NCBI RefSeq assembly: GCF_029223195.1
Contig: NZ_JARHUF010000013.1
Location: forward strand, 56,144 to 120,143
DNA: 64,000 bases
DNA from: Vibrio sp. CAU 1672
Lineage (GTDB): Bacteria > Pseudomonadota > Gammaproteobacteria > Enterobacterales > Vibrionaceae
Direction of reading: 5' to 3'
Shown here: positions 43,753-53,671 of the stretch, piece by piece
How positions within the stretch are numbered: the first letter of the stretch is position 1
How the letters are laid out: every line of letters begins with the position of its first letter
Program-made: the position numbers and the translations under genes
The notes under the pieces: generated by a model
What the model saw: only the letters and a program-made list of their open reading frames with translations
Told to the model about the DNA's origin: nothing
Database searches by the model: none

Positions 43753-43790
43753 GACACAAAGCCCTCAATAGCGAGGGCTTTGTGTCTTTA
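43753..43790. terminator. bidirectional terminator
   Basis: A perfect 14-bp stem (arm GACACAAAGCCCTC) with a 6-nt loop and TTTA tail. It lies between the convergent OmpV-like gene and azoR. Confidence 0.9.
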
Positions 43791-43816
43791 TACTGGGTCA
43801 CTTCGCTGCTGAAGCG

Positions 43817-44431
<615 letters not shown>

Positions 44432-44600
44432 CTATAGCGGCCATTCTATGACGGTCAGTGCTTCAAGATAAGCCGAGCGTTTCGCTCTAGTCGTTCGAAA
44501 AAATTGAATAAGAGTTTGACGATGGTTTCGGTTGCCCCGTTTACCTCGGTGTGTGGTACAATCCGCGCAGTTTTATGTAATGAAAAGAATAGGAAACGCT

Positions 44601-47600
44601 TTGACTTCGTCACAGCCTGAAAAAAACACCCGCGTCAAAACGCCGGCTACACCCACTCGTGGTGAGCAAAAAGCGCAAGCCAACAATGCGGCTTCACTGC
44701 GCAAAGCGCTCAGCTCGTGCATGTTGCGTGATCGGTTTCGTTTAAGCAAACGTATCTCGGGTGCAAACAAGATTAAAAAAGACGCGGCTCGCAATGCGGT
44801 TTTTGATGAAATCGCGTTGGACATTGCGCAGTCAATGATGGTAGCGGAACAGCGTGGTAGCGCCCGACCTCACATTGAATATCCGGATCTGCTGCCGGTC
44901 AGCCAGAAGCGTGATGATATCGCCAAAGCGATTGAAGAGAACCAGGTGGTGATCGTCGCCGGTGAAACCGGTTCAGGTAAAACCACTCAGCTACCTAAGA
45001 TTTGTGTGGAGCTTGGCCGGGGTAAGTTTGGCCTGATTGGCCACACCCAGCCACGCCGTCTGGCTGCCCGCTCGGTTGCAAACCGTATCGCGGAAGAGAT
45101 GCAGACCAAACTGGGTGAGTTTGTTGGTTACAAAGTTCGTTTTAACGATCAGATCTCAGAAAATACCCAAATCAAGTTGATGACCGACGGTATCTTGCTG
45201 GCTGAAATCCAGCATGACCGCTTCCTCAACCAATATGACACCATCATTATCGATGAAGCGCATGAGCGCAGCCTCAACATCGACTTTATCCTTGGTTATC
45301 TGAAAGAGCTGCTGCCACGCCGCCCGGATCTGAAAGTCATCATCACGTCGGCCACCATTGACCCGGAGCGTTTCTCGCAGCACTTTGGCAATGCGCCGAT
45401 CATCGAAGTGTCGGGCCGTACCTACCCGGTTGAAACACGTTACCGCCCGCTAAGTGGTGATGACGACAGCGATCGCGATCAACTGGAAGGTATTTTTGAT
45501 GCGGTCGATGAACTGTGCGATGAAGGCTTGGGTGATATCCTGATCTTCATGAACGGTGAGCGCGAAATTCGAGATACCGCTGACGCGTTGTCAAAACGCA
45601 ACCTGAAAAGCACTGAAATCGTACCTTTGTATGCACGTTTGTCGGCGGGTGAGCAAAACAAAATTTTCCAACCCCATGCCGGGCGGCGTATTGTACTGGC
45701 GACGAACGTGGCGGAAACCTCACTGACGGTACCGGGCATCAAATATGTGATCGATCCGGGTACCGCGCGTATCAGCCGTTACAGTTACCGCACTAAAGTG
45801 CAGCGCCTGCCGATTGAGCCGGTATCACAGGCGAGCGCCAACCAGCGTAAAGGTCGTTGTGGTCGTGTTGAAGAAGGGATCTGTATTCGTCTCTACTCTG
45901 AGGAGGATTTCAGCGCCCGTCCGGAATTTACCGATCCGGAAATTCTGCGTACCAACCTGGCGTCGGTTATCCTGCAAATGACGGCACTGGGTTTGGGTGA
46001 TATTCAGGCATTTCCGTTTGTCGAAGCCCCGGATAAGCGCAATATTCAAGATGGTATCCGTCTGCTGGAAGAGCTGGGCGCGATAAATGCGGAGGCGAAA
46101 GACCCGAAAAAACGCCTGACACCGATTGGCCGCAAGTTAGCCCGTCTGCCAATTGACCCGCGTCTGGCGCGAATGGTGCTGGAAGCGCCTAAGCTGGGCT
46201 GCCTGAAAGAAATGATGATCATTGCGTCTGCACTGTCGATTCAGGATCCGCGTGAGCGTCCATCAGATAAGCAGCAGTCGTCGGATGATAAGCATCGCCG
46301 TTTCTTCCATGAAGACTCGGACTTTCTGACTTTTGTGAATCTGTGGGAATATCTGCAGAAACAGCAAAAAGCGCTGACCGGCAATCAGTTCCGTAAACAG
46401 TGTAAGCAGGATTATCTTAACTATCTGCGTGTCCGCGAGTGGCAGGATGTCTATTTCCAGATCCATCAGTCGATGCGGGAAATGGAGTTCAAACTCAATG
46501 ATGAGCCGGGGGCATACCAAAGCGTGCACAGTGCGATTTTAGTTGGCCTGTTGTCACATATCGGCATGAAGGATCAGGAAAAGAATGAGTACCAGGGGGC
46601 TCGTAATGCGCGCTTCCATATCTTCCCTGCATCTGGTTTGTTTAAAAAGCAACCTAAGTGGATCATGTCGGCAGAACTGGTTGAGACTTCCAGGCTTTGG
46701 GGCCGGGTTATTGCCAAGATCCAACCTGAATGGATTGAGCCGCTGGCGAAGCACCTGATCAAGCGCAGTTACAGTGAGCCGCACTGGTCGAAAAAGCGTG
46801 CCGCAGTCATGGCGTACGAGAAAGTGATGTTGTACGGTGTGCCGATCGTACCTAAGCGCCTGGTTAACTATGGCAGTATTGATGCAGCGGTCAGCCGCGA
46901 AATTTTCATTCGCAGTGCTCTGGTTGAAGGAGAGTGGGATACTAAGCACGCGTTTTTCAAGCAGAACCGCAGATTGCTACAGGAAGTCGAAGAGCTCGAG
47001 CATAAGTCCCGTCGACGCGATATTCTGGTCGATGATGATGAGCTGTTTGATTTTTATGATCAGCGTGTCGGTACCGCAGTCGTATCTGGTAAGCACTTTG
47101 ATAGCTGGTGGAAGAAAGCATCGAAAGACAATCCTGAACTGCTGAACTTTGAAAAAGAGATGCTGTTCAGGGGCGATGCCAGCCACGTGACCGATTTGGA
47201 TTACCCGAACTTCTGGCATCAAAGTGGTTTGAAACTCAAGTTGAGCTATCAGTTTGAGCCAGGCGATGACAGTGACGGTGTCACAGTGCATTTGCCGCTG
47301 CCGATCTTAAACCAGGTTGAGCCTGCCGGCTTTGACTGGCAGATTCCGGGATTGCGCCATGAGTTGGTGGTCAGCTTGATCAAGTCTTTGCCCAAAACAC
47401 TGCGCAAGAATTTTGTTCCGGCGCCGAACTATGCCGACGCGTTTCTGGCGCGGGCGACGCCAATGGAAATGCCACTGCTTGACGCGCTGGAGAAAGAACT
47501 ACGCCGGATGACCGGGGTTGAGGTGCTGCGGGAAGACTGGAACCTGAGCCAGGTTCCGGAACACCTGAAGGTTACCTTCCGCGCGGTTGACCACAGAAAC

Positions 47601-48557
47601 CGTAAGCTGAAGGAAAACAAAGATCTCTATGAGTTAAAAGAGAGCTTAAAAGACAAAGTTCAGGAAACGCTGTCGAAAGTGGCCGATGACGATATTGAGC
47701 AACAGGGATTGCACACTTGGAGCTTTGGCCAGTTACCGAAAGTGTATAAGCAAAAGCGGGGTGGCTACGAGGTCAAAGCCTATCCGGCGATTGTCGATAG
47801 CAAAGACAGCGTGGAAATTAAGCTGTACGAAACCGAGCAAGATCAGGCCGCTGCGATGCGCGGTGGTCAACGACGCCTGATTTTGCTTAACGTGCCTTCG
47901 CCGATCAAGTACCTGCATGCCAACCTGCCGAATAAATCCAAGCTGGGCTTGTACTTTAACCCGTATGGTAAAGTCTTGGATCTGATTGATGACTGTATTG
48001 CCTGTGGTGTCGACAAGCTGATTGAAGAGCAGGGTGGTCTGGTTTGGGAGCCGGAACAGTTTGAAGCGCTGAAAGAACACGTCAGAGCCGAACTGGGTGA
48101 TACGGTAGTCGACATCGCCAAGCAGGTCGAAACCATTCTGACCACGGCATTTAATATTAACAAAAAGCTTAAAGGCAAGATTGACTTTAGCATGGCGTTT
48201 GCCCTGTCTGACATCAAAGCGCAGGTTGAAGGATTGATTTTCAAAGGTTTTGCCACTGAGTGTGGCTGGAAGCGCCTGCCGGATATTCTGCGCTATATGA
48301 AAGCGATAGAACGCAGGATGGAGAAGTTGCCGATTGACCCGAATAAAGATCGCCTGCACATGCTCAAAATAGAATCGATAGCTAACGACTACAAAGAGTT
48401 GTTGAATAAGATTCCAAAGGGCATGGCGGTTCCAGATAACGTAAAGGAAGTTCGCTGGATGATCGAAGAGTTGCGGGTAAGCTATTTTGCTCAGCAATTA
48501 GGTACACCTTATCCGGTTTCTGACAAACGAGTTAAAAACGCGATTGATGCATGTTAA
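44601..48557 (+). CDS. hrpA: ATP-dependent RNA helicase HrpA
   Basis: A DEAH-box helicase of 1318 residues. Motifs are GETGSGKTTQ (Walker A), IIDEAHERS (DEAH) and ITSATID, and the C-terminal OB-fold and DUF3418 regions match the E. coli HrpA layout. The chosen start is the TTG at 44601, preceded by AGGAAACG. An ATG at 44580 is in frame but lacks a ribosome-binding site, and the frame is open to 44532. HrpA rescues ribosomes stalled in translation and acts in mRNA processing of some operons in E. coli. The N-terminus before MLRDRFRLSK is longer and Lys/Thr-rich compared with E. coli. Confidence 0.96.
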   Translation: MTSSQPEKNTRVKTPATPTRGEQKAQANNAASLRKALSSCMLRDRFRLSKRISGANKIKKDAARNAVFDEIALDIAQSMMVAEQRGSARPHIEYPDLLPVSQKRDDIAKAIEENQVVIVAGETGSGKTTQLPKICVELGRGKFGLIGHTQPRRLAARSVANRIAEEMQTKLGEFVGYKVRFNDQISENTQIKLMTDGILLAEIQHDRFLNQYDTIIIDEAHERSLNIDFILGYLKELLPRRPDLKVIITSATIDPERFSQHFGNAPIIEVSGRTYPVETRYRPLSGDDDSDRDQLEGIFDAVDELCDEGLGDILIFMNGEREIRDTADALSKRNLKSTEIVPLYARLSAGEQNKIFQPHAGRRIVLATNVAETSLTVPGIKYVIDPGTARISRYSYRTKVQRLPIEPVSQASANQRKGRCGRVEEGICIRLYSEEDFSARPEFTDPEILRTNLASVILQMTALGLGDIQAFPFVEAPDKRNIQDGIRLLEELGAINAEAKDPKKRLTPIGRKLARLPIDPRLARMVLEAPKLGCLKEMMIIASALSIQDPRERPSDKQQSSDDKHRRFFHEDSDFLTFVNLWEYLQKQQKALTGNQFRKQCKQDYLNYLRVREWQDVYFQIHQSMREMEFKLNDEPGAYQSVHSAILVGLLSHIGMKDQEKNEYQGARNARFHIFPASGLFKKQPKWIMSAELVETSRLWGRVIAKIQPEWIEPLAKHLIKRSYSEPHWSKKRAAVMAYEKVMLYGVPIVPKRLVNYGSIDAAVSREIFIRSALVEGEWDTKHAFFKQNRRLLQEVEELEHKSRRRDILVDDDELFDFYDQRVGTAVVSGKHFDSWWKKASKDNPELLNFEKEMLFRGDASHVTDLDYPNFWHQSGLKLKLSYQFEPGDDSDGVTVHLPLPILNQVEPAGFDWQIPGLRHELVVSLIKSLPKTLRKNFVPAPNYADAFLARATPMEMPLLDALEKELRRMTGVEVLREDWNLSQVPEHLKVTFRAVDHRNRKLKENKDLYELKESLKDKVQETLSKVADDDIEQQGLHTWSFGQLPKVYKQKRGGYEVKAYPAIVDSKDSVEIKLYETEQDQAAAMRGGQRRLILLNVPSPIKYLHANLPNKSKLGLYFNPYGKVLDLIDDCIACGVDKLIEEQGGLVWEPEQFEALKEHVRAELGDTVVDIAKQVETILTTAFNINKKLKGKIDFSMAFALSDIKAQVEGLIFKGFATECGWKRLPDILRYMKAIERRMEKLPIDPNKDRLHMLKIESIANDYKELLNKIPKGMAVPDNVKEVRWMIEELRVSYFAQQLGTPYPVSDKRVKNAIDAC

Positions 48558-48620
48558 GCTGGCATTAAATTGACGGTACGTTTTTTGCTAGAAAACTAGG
48601 CAAGAGATACATTTGGTTTT

Positions 48621-48650
48621 GAAGGAGGCAATGGTTAGCCTCCTTCAGTT
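48621..48650 (+). terminator. hairpin downstream of hrpA
   Basis: A 9-bp stem (GAAGGAGGC/GCCTCCTTC) with an 8-nt loop, followed by a short T-stretch only. It is plausibly the hrpA terminator. Confidence 0.6.
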
Positions 48651-48702
48651 TGCAGTACTGATGCCTGGTTTCTGGGTGTGGTAAAAAATATAAGAGTAAA
48701 AG

Positions 48703-49188
48703 TTGATGATGAAGAAAACTCTATTGGCAGTGGCGCTTCTAAGCGCGTCTTCTGCAGCGATGGCAGATTCATGGATTTACGGCGGTGCGACCGTTGGTCA
48801 GTCAGATTACAAGGGTGAAACGGATACGTCTTACTCAGTGCATGTCGGTACTGGTATTCTGCCTATTATTGGTCTTGAAGCGGGTATCACTCAGCACGGT
48901 ACATTTGAAGTCGATGGTAATGACACTAAATTGACGTCTTACTATGCTGCGCTGAAACCAAGTATCGATTTCGGCCCACTGCATATCTATGCAAAAGGTG
49001 GCCTTCACCAGTGGAAAGAAGACGTGACCGGTGCGTCTAACGACGACGGCTTTGACGTGATGTACGGTGTTGGTGCCGAGTACTTTATGATGGGACCTGT
49101 TTCTCTTGGCGCAAGCTACATGAATTACACTGCCGATAAAGACGACATTGGTACATTCTCTCTAAACGCAACGTTCCACTTTTTATAA
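48703..49188 (+). CDS. small outer-membrane beta-barrel protein
   Basis: A 161-residue protein with a signal peptide of about 21 residues (MMMKKTLLAVALLSASSAAM, cut before DSW). The mature part is a predicted eight-stranded barrel with alternating strands (IYGGATVGQSDY, LEAGITQHG) and ends in FHFL, close to the aromatic C-terminal signal of outer-membrane proteins. Its size and layout resemble OmpX/OmpA-barrel or OmpW-like proteins. No function can be assigned. It lies downstream of hrpA but behind a terminator, so it has its own promoter. Confidence 0.82.
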   Translation: MMMKKTLLAVALLSASSAAMADSWIYGGATVGQSDYKGETDTSYSVHVGTGILPIIGLEAGITQHGTFEVDGNDTKLTSYYAALKPSIDFGPLHIYAKGGLHQWKEDVTGASNDDGFDVMYGVGAEYFMMGPVSLGASYMNYTADKDDIGTFSLNATFHFL

Positions 49189-49233
49189 GCAACACCAGTT
49201 GTTGGCCCTTCGTTCGGGCGTTGTATAGCATGT

Positions 49234-49265
49234 AAAACATCGGCAATATGCCGATGTTTTTTTTT
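49234..49265 (+). terminator. rho-independent terminator (first of two)
   Basis: A 12-bp stem (arm AAAACATCGGCA, 3-nt loop) followed by a long T-run. Confidence 0.93.
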
Positions 49266-49285
49266 GGTTTGTACTAATTGGCGAC

Positions 49286-49310
49286 AAGGCACCGTTTGTG
49301 GTGCCTTTTA
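49286..49310 (+). terminator. second hairpin terminator before deoD
   Basis: An 8-bp stem (AAGGCACC/GGTGCCTT, 6-nt loop) followed by TTATTA. It lies 20 bp after the first terminator and probably reinforces isolation of deoD. Confidence 0.65.
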
Positions 49311-49431
49311 TTATTTGTTCCTTGGTTTGTGCCGTTATGAGAGTTCATCCGTTTAAACCGGACTTTTGTCCTCAAGCTTAACAAGCTCCTTTCATTATGA
49401 TGACGCCATCAGAACCAAAGAGGACTAATTT

Positions 49432-50139
49432 ATGACTGCTCATATTGCAGGAACCTCAGCAGATTTTGCTGAAACCGTCATCATGCCGGGTGATCCACTT
49501 CGGGCGAAGTACATCGCTGAAACCTACCTTGAGGATGCGCAGTTGGTTACCGACATCCGTAATATGCTGGGCTACACCGGTTACTATAAAGGCCAGAGGA
49601 TCACCGTAATGGGCCATGGTATGGGTATCCCATCTATGGTGCTCTATGGTCATGAATTAATTAATGATTTTGGCGTGAAGCGCATTATTCGTATCGGTAG
49701 TGTTGGCGCAACGCAAAAAGATGTTCATATGCGCGATGTCATCCTGGCCCAGGCGGCGGGTACGGACTCACCAACTAACGCCAAGCGCAGCAGCGGTTAT
49801 CATATGGCTACTTCGGCAACATTTGAGCTGTTGCATCATGCTTATCTGTCCGCGAAACAGAAAGGGATTGAGGTAAAAGTGGGTAATGTATTTACCGGCG
49901 ACCTTTATTACGATCCGGATGAAGATTTGATCCCGGCACTGGAACGTTTTGGTGTACTGGGTGTTGATATGGAAGTGGCTGGCTTGTATGGCCTTGCGCA
50001 TCAGTTCGGTATTGAGGCACTGGCGATCCTGACCGTTTCGGATCATTGCATCACCGGTGAGGAGACTACCGCTGAGGAGCGTCAGCGCTCTTTCAATAAC
50101 ATGATCGAAATCGCGCTGGAAACCGCCGTAACCGCGTAG
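49432..50139 (+). CDS. deoD: purine-nucleoside phosphorylase DeoD
   Basis: A 235-residue hexameric-type phosphorylase (E. coli DeoD has 239). Motifs are MPGDPLRAKYIAE (phosphate and ribose binding), GHGMGIPS and the catalytic-Asp segment LTVSDHCITGEE. It cleaves purine (deoxy)nucleosides with phosphate to bases and ribose-1-phosphate. It starts behind AAAGAGGAC. No other deo genes are adjacent, so this is not the classical deoCABD operon. An MFS transporter 75 bp downstream could supply nucleosides or bases. Confidence 0.95.
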   Translation: MTAHIAGTSADFAETVIMPGDPLRAKYIAETYLEDAQLVTDIRNMLGYTGYYKGQRITVMGHGMGIPSMVLYGHELINDFGVKRIIRIGSVGATQKDVHMRDVILAQAAGTDSPTNAKRSSGYHMATSATFELLHHAYLSAKQKGIEVKVGNVFTGDLYYDPDEDLIPALERFGVLGVDMEVAGLYGLAHQFGIEALAILTVSDHCITGEETTAEERQRSFNNMIEIALETAVTA

Positions 50140-50214
50140 CGCAGACCCGGGGCCGGTTAGTTCGGCTCCTAACTTTTATAGAACATCAACCCTATGAGTC
50201 TTTTGGAGTGAACA

Positions 50215-51384
50215 ATGAATAATAAAATGACACTCACCGCTATCAGTTTTCTGGCCAACTTTATTATGGCCGGTTTCGCGACCCAGTTTGGTATGCTGGT
50301 CGAACCGATTGCGCATGCTTTCGCTGCTAACGTAAATGAAGTGGCGTCGATATTTTCTTTGCTTAACGGCGGCGCCCTGGCGGGTACCATCGCTGCATTT
50401 TTCCTGATTGAGAAAGTCGGGATTAAGCGCATGACCGTGCTGTGCTATGCTGCTATCGCTTTATCGGCATTTAGTTTATACCTTGCACCATCCCTGCTGG
50501 TTGTCATGCTGAGTATGACGGTTATCGGCTTCTGTGGCGGTGTGGGTCTTTGTATTGCCGGTACCATCGTTGTTTCGGTATGGAAAGACAAAATCCAAAG
50601 CACCATGCTGGTGGTACAGGATGCGACGTTTAATATCGCCGGGGTGGTCTTCCCGATGATCACGACCTACGCATTAACCAATGCTATGAACTGGAGTATC
50701 AGCTACCTCAGCGTCGGCGTAGTGGCGCTGGCGACGATGTTTATCGCCCTGTTGACCAACTTCAACCAGTGTGGCAGCGAAACTGGCTCTGAACAGGAAG
50801 CGAAATCAGAGTGGAACTTTGGCATCATCAGCGGGGGTGTGGGTCTGTTCCTGGGTATGTTAGCGCTCTACACCTTCCTGACCTGGGCCCCAATGTTTGT
50901 CAAAGAGAAGTTTGATATTCCATTCGAGCAGGCCGGCAACATCATTACCCAATATTGGTCTGCGGCATTGGTTGGGGCACTGGTGTCAACCGTGATTGTA
51001 TCGCGGATGAAGATCCAGTACTTCCTGTTGACCATCATTTCTGTGGCGATGGTTATCACCAGTGTGATCGTATCCACAGAGAATTTAGAGTGGCTGGCCT
51101 ACCTGACCTACGGTTACGGATTCGCGTGTGCGGCGCTGTATAATGCCTTTATCGCTTACGGTGTCTCTTTTGTCCGCAGTGCCACCAGTAAGAATGTGTC
51201 TTACATTTTGATCAGCGGCAGTGCGGGTGCGATGTTCAGTCCGGCGATCAGTTCGGTGATGGAGAGCATTGTTGGTCTGCAGACGGTGATGTATGCAATC
51301 CCGGTAATTTACGCGGTGATTGTGGCAATGTTGGTTGTTTCGATGAAATACAAAGTAGGGCAAGCCCAGGTACAAGCGGCTTAA
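50215..51384 (+). CDS. TsgA-like MFS transporter
   Basis: A 389-residue, 12-helix major facilitator. The N-terminal half follows the TsgA pattern (NFIMAGFATQFGMLVEPIAHAF, SIFSLLNGG, GFCGGVGLCIAGT). The helix-2/3 loop is the short IEKVGIKRM. A ribosome-binding site TTTTGGAG precedes the ATG. The substrate is unknown. Placement after deoD in the same direction suggests nucleoside- or base-related transport, but this is inference from context only. A perfect hairpin terminator follows. Confidence 0.85.
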   Translation: MNNKMTLTAISFLANFIMAGFATQFGMLVEPIAHAFAANVNEVASIFSLLNGGALAGTIAAFFLIEKVGIKRMTVLCYAAIALSAFSLYLAPSLLVVMLSMTVIGFCGGVGLCIAGTIVVSVWKDKIQSTMLVVQDATFNIAGVVFPMITTYALTNAMNWSISYLSVGVVALATMFIALLTNFNQCGSETGSEQEAKSEWNFGIISGGVGLFLGMLALYTFLTWAPMFVKEKFDIPFEQAGNIITQYWSAALVGALVSTVIVSRMKIQYFLLTIISVAMVITSVIVSTENLEWLAYLTYGYGFACAALYNAFIAYGVSFVRSATSKNVSYILISGSAGAMFSPAISSVMESIVGLQTVMYAIPVIYAVIVAMLVVSMKYKVGQAQVQAA

Positions 51385-51392
51385 CCTTAAAC

Positions 51393-51424
51393 GCAAAAGG
51401 TCTGCTCAGATGCAGACCTTTTGC
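51393..51424. terminator. bidirectional terminator
   Basis: A perfect 13-bp stem (arm GCAAAAGGTCTGC, 6-nt loop). It lies between the MFS gene and the convergent Crp-family gene, and its sides are rich in A and T. Confidence 0.9.
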
Positions 51425-51433
51425 CATTTACTT

Positions 51434-52105
51434 TCATTCCAAAAAGGCTTTCAATCCATCCAGATCGAGAATCCGCAGACCCTGTTTTTCTTTAGCGATC
51501 AGTCCTTTACTTTTCAGTTCTTTAACCGCCCGGCGATAGACGCGATCAGTGGTGGCAAAGCGTTCCGCTTCTAGATAGTTCTTTTGGAAGCCATCAACGG
51601 GTAAATCATTCAGGTACTGGTGATAAATGTCATACGCCACGTTGTAAGTGATCGGATAGAGCATCCGCCTTGAGAGGATTTCCAGCGTGTCCTGATAATC
51701 AATCGCAATCGCACTGGCAAAGTAGAGGGATAGCCGCGGTTGCTCCAGCAAGCATTGTTGTAGTCTCTGTGCATCGATGATGGCCACCTCGACCGGCTCC
51801 AGCGGGATGATGTCCATCTGGCAACGATAGCCGGTAAAAAACTCCATTTCACCGAAAACCTGTTGCTCACACTCGAGCGTCCCCAATAAGAACGTGCGGC
51901 CGTTTCGTGCCGTCATGCCCATGGAAATGCGGCCTGAATCGACAAGATAGAGGTTTTCAACATACTCCCCTTGGGTCAGAAGCTTTTCGTTTTCATCAAA
52001 AATCCGCCGGGTGCAGATGCATTGCCGAATCGTATGTTCAATAAGTTGTTTGTCCTGACTCCAGGATGTTTCAAAGCGCCCTTTACCTAAGGTTTGCAGC
52101 TGCAT
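51434..52105 (-). CDS. Crp/Fnr-family regulator (YeiL-like)
   Basis: A 223-residue protein with an N-terminal cNMP-binding fold (LLTQGEYVENLYLVDSGRISM; GTLECEQQVFGEMEFF) and a C-terminal winged helix-turn-helix (ERFATTDRVYRRAVKELKSKGLI). The overall pattern resembles E. coli YeiL. There is no Fnr-type cysteine cluster at the N-terminus. The start codon directly abuts the stop of an unidentified upstream gene, so the two are cotranscribed. The regulon is unknown. The convergent deoD/MFS pair is not an obvious target. Confidence 0.82.
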   Translation of the reverse strand: MQLQTLGKGRFETSWSQDKQLIEHTIRQCICTRRIFDENEKLLTQGEYVENLYLVDSGRISMGMTARNGRTFLLGTLECEQQVFGEMEFFTGYRCQMDIIPLEPVEVAIIDAQRLQQCLLEQPRLSLYFASAIAIDYQDTLEILSRRMLYPITYNVAYDIYHQYLNDLPVDGFQKNYLEAERFATTDRVYRRAVKELKSKGLIAKEKQGLRILDLDGLKAFLE

Positions 52106-52543
52106 CTACTGTTCCTTAATCACAATTCCGGCTTGTTCAAATCTTGTCTGTAACGGTTTCTCATCCTGGTGATACCAGTGAGCAGGCATATTGACCGACA
52201 AGCGCTGCTTTTCCTGTTTGCTAATCACAGCGTAGTGCAAAAACTGAGTCAGGATTTTTTGGGTTTCAATCAGACTTAAAGGCTCAGATTTACTGTGAGA
52301 TTTGAGTAATCCGATGACGGTGTCTTCTGGTACCAGTGGCTCAATCAGCGTTTGGCTACGAGTCTGAATAGTGCTTGATGCGCATAGCTTGCGGCGTGCG
52401 GTTTCCCAACAGGGCTTATTCGCTTTTGTTACCCATCCATGTAGGAAGCAATAGTAACTGAATAAGAAGCGCCCGATATTGGACCAGCGCTGTGCCTGGA
52501 TTTCCAGCCAAATATGCTGAAGCTCGATATCTGCGTTGTTCAT
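52106..52543 (-). CDS. hypothetical protein cotranscribed with the Crp-family gene
   Basis: About 145 residues from the ATG at 52543. The frame is open to a TTG at 52600, and neither start has a strong ribosome-binding site. The protein is soluble, with a Trp-rich first half (LEIQAQRWSNIGRFLFSYY, FLHGWVTK) and a basic helical second half ending in KEQ. I recognise no family. Its stop codon directly adjoins the start of the Crp-family regulator, which suggests a functional link such as co-regulation. Confidence 0.65.
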   Translation of the reverse strand: MNNADIELQHIWLEIQAQRWSNIGRFLFSYYCFLHGWVTKANKPCWETARRKLCASSTIQTRSQTLIEPLVPEDTVIGLLKSHSKSEPLSLIETQKILTQFLHYAVISKQEKQRLSVNMPAHWYHQDEKPLQTRFEQAGIVIKEQ

Positions 52544-52962
52544 AAAAAGGTGATTAAAATAGGGTTGCTGGCATTTTAGCGTGCTTTCAAACAAAACCAA
52601 AGCAGGATCAGTTCGCGCTAAGGGCAGTATATTTTGCGCAAGGAAATAGGTTACATTGGCCGTTTATTTATACTGTTTGTCGAACAGGAAATTGCAATTA
52701 CATTTGTTGCATATGTTTGCAATCTGTTTAGTATCGATTTTGGGTCGAATGATATGAATAATTTCCTTTATAATAAGAGAGTTATGTGACATTCATTCAG
52801 ATAGTTAAATGCAGTGTTTAATGATAGCATTGATTGTAGTCGTTTGATTATGAATAGATACCGACTACTGTTATATTAAATGTGCAGTTCATAGGCTATC
52901 GGTGACCGCGCCTTAATTTGAATAGTCACGGTTTAATATTCGCTTATTGTCCGAAGGTTTTT
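52544..52962. other. AT-rich divergent promoter region
   Basis: About 420 bp without a gene. It is markedly AT-rich, with repeated TTGCA words near 52690-52730 and a TATAAT at 52769-52774. No well-spaced -35 box matches that element. It probably holds promoters for both flanking genes and perhaps nucleoid-protein sites. Confidence 0.45.
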
Positions 52963-53493
52963 ATGTTTGGAGTTAGTAAACAAGCTGTCGTTTCAGGCTT
53001 GCATCAAGCCAGTGAGTTGAAAGCAAAGTTGTTCTCCCTGGAGTTGGAGGTTTTGCAGCTCAAGGCGGAGTCGGAGTATATGCGGGTGCAGGATGAACTA
53101 ATCAAGATCAAAGAAACTGGCCTCAAATTAATCGAACGAGGTGCTCTGCAGCAGCTTGAACGTGAAAAATATGATTGGAATTCCTCTTGCGTGCCGCAGC
53201 TGGAACAGCGTATCCACCGGGTGGAAGAACTTATTAATGACTGTCACTTATATGTAGAAAATGTCAAAAATAAGTTTACGTTTCGCTCTGCATATAGTTA
53301 TGACCAGCTAAGAAATAGTGAGCTTGAGGAGCAGTTGGAAACCTTGTGTTTCAGTCAGGTTCCGAGCAATTATATGCAAGAGTACTTTTATAATTCTAAA
53401 CAGTACGAAGACTATCAGCAAAATATGCTTGATGTTGAATATCTATGTGCATTAAAAGATGAAATAACCTCGCTCTACAATAAAGCCGCATAG
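52963..53493 (+). CDS. hypothetical coiled-coil protein
   Basis: A 176-residue soluble protein from the ATG at 52963, five bases after CGAAGG. An upstream TTG is less likely. Residues about 12-80 form a strong heptad pattern rich in Leu, Glu and Lys (LKAKLFSLELEVLQLKAESE), predicted to be a coiled coil, with further helices to the end. There is no signal peptide. The surroundings are AT-rich and the gene is isolated, so function and partners are unknown. It could be a recently acquired or lineage-specific gene. Confidence 0.68.
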   Translation: MFGVSKQAVVSGLHQASELKAKLFSLELEVLQLKAESEYMRVQDELIKIKETGLKLIERGALQQLEREKYDWNSSCVPQLEQRIHRVEELINDCHLYVENVKNKFTFRSAYSYDQLRNSELEEQLETLCFSQVPSNYMQEYFYNSKQYEDYQQNMLDVEYLCALKDEITSLYNKAA

Positions 53494-53623
53494 TTCTGTT
53501 GTTTACCTGATACTCATTATTTGCCCGCAAGATAAGCGACGGTACCATTCCTGCTCCTGTTATCATGATCTTGACTTAACGGTGATTATGGCGGTGCCGT
53601 GTACTTAATCGGTGAGAGTAATG

Positions 53624-53651
53624 CCCCTCCCGCTGGTTGAGCGGGGAGGGG
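53624..53651. terminator. GC-rich stem-loop after the M20 peptidase gene
   Basis: An 11-bp stem with one bulged G (CCCCTCCCGCT / AGCGGGGAGGGG, 5-nt loop) lies between convergent genes. It has no T-run, so strength is uncertain. Confidence 0.55.
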
Positions 53652-53671
53652 AAGTCTGGCTAAGCCGGGGG

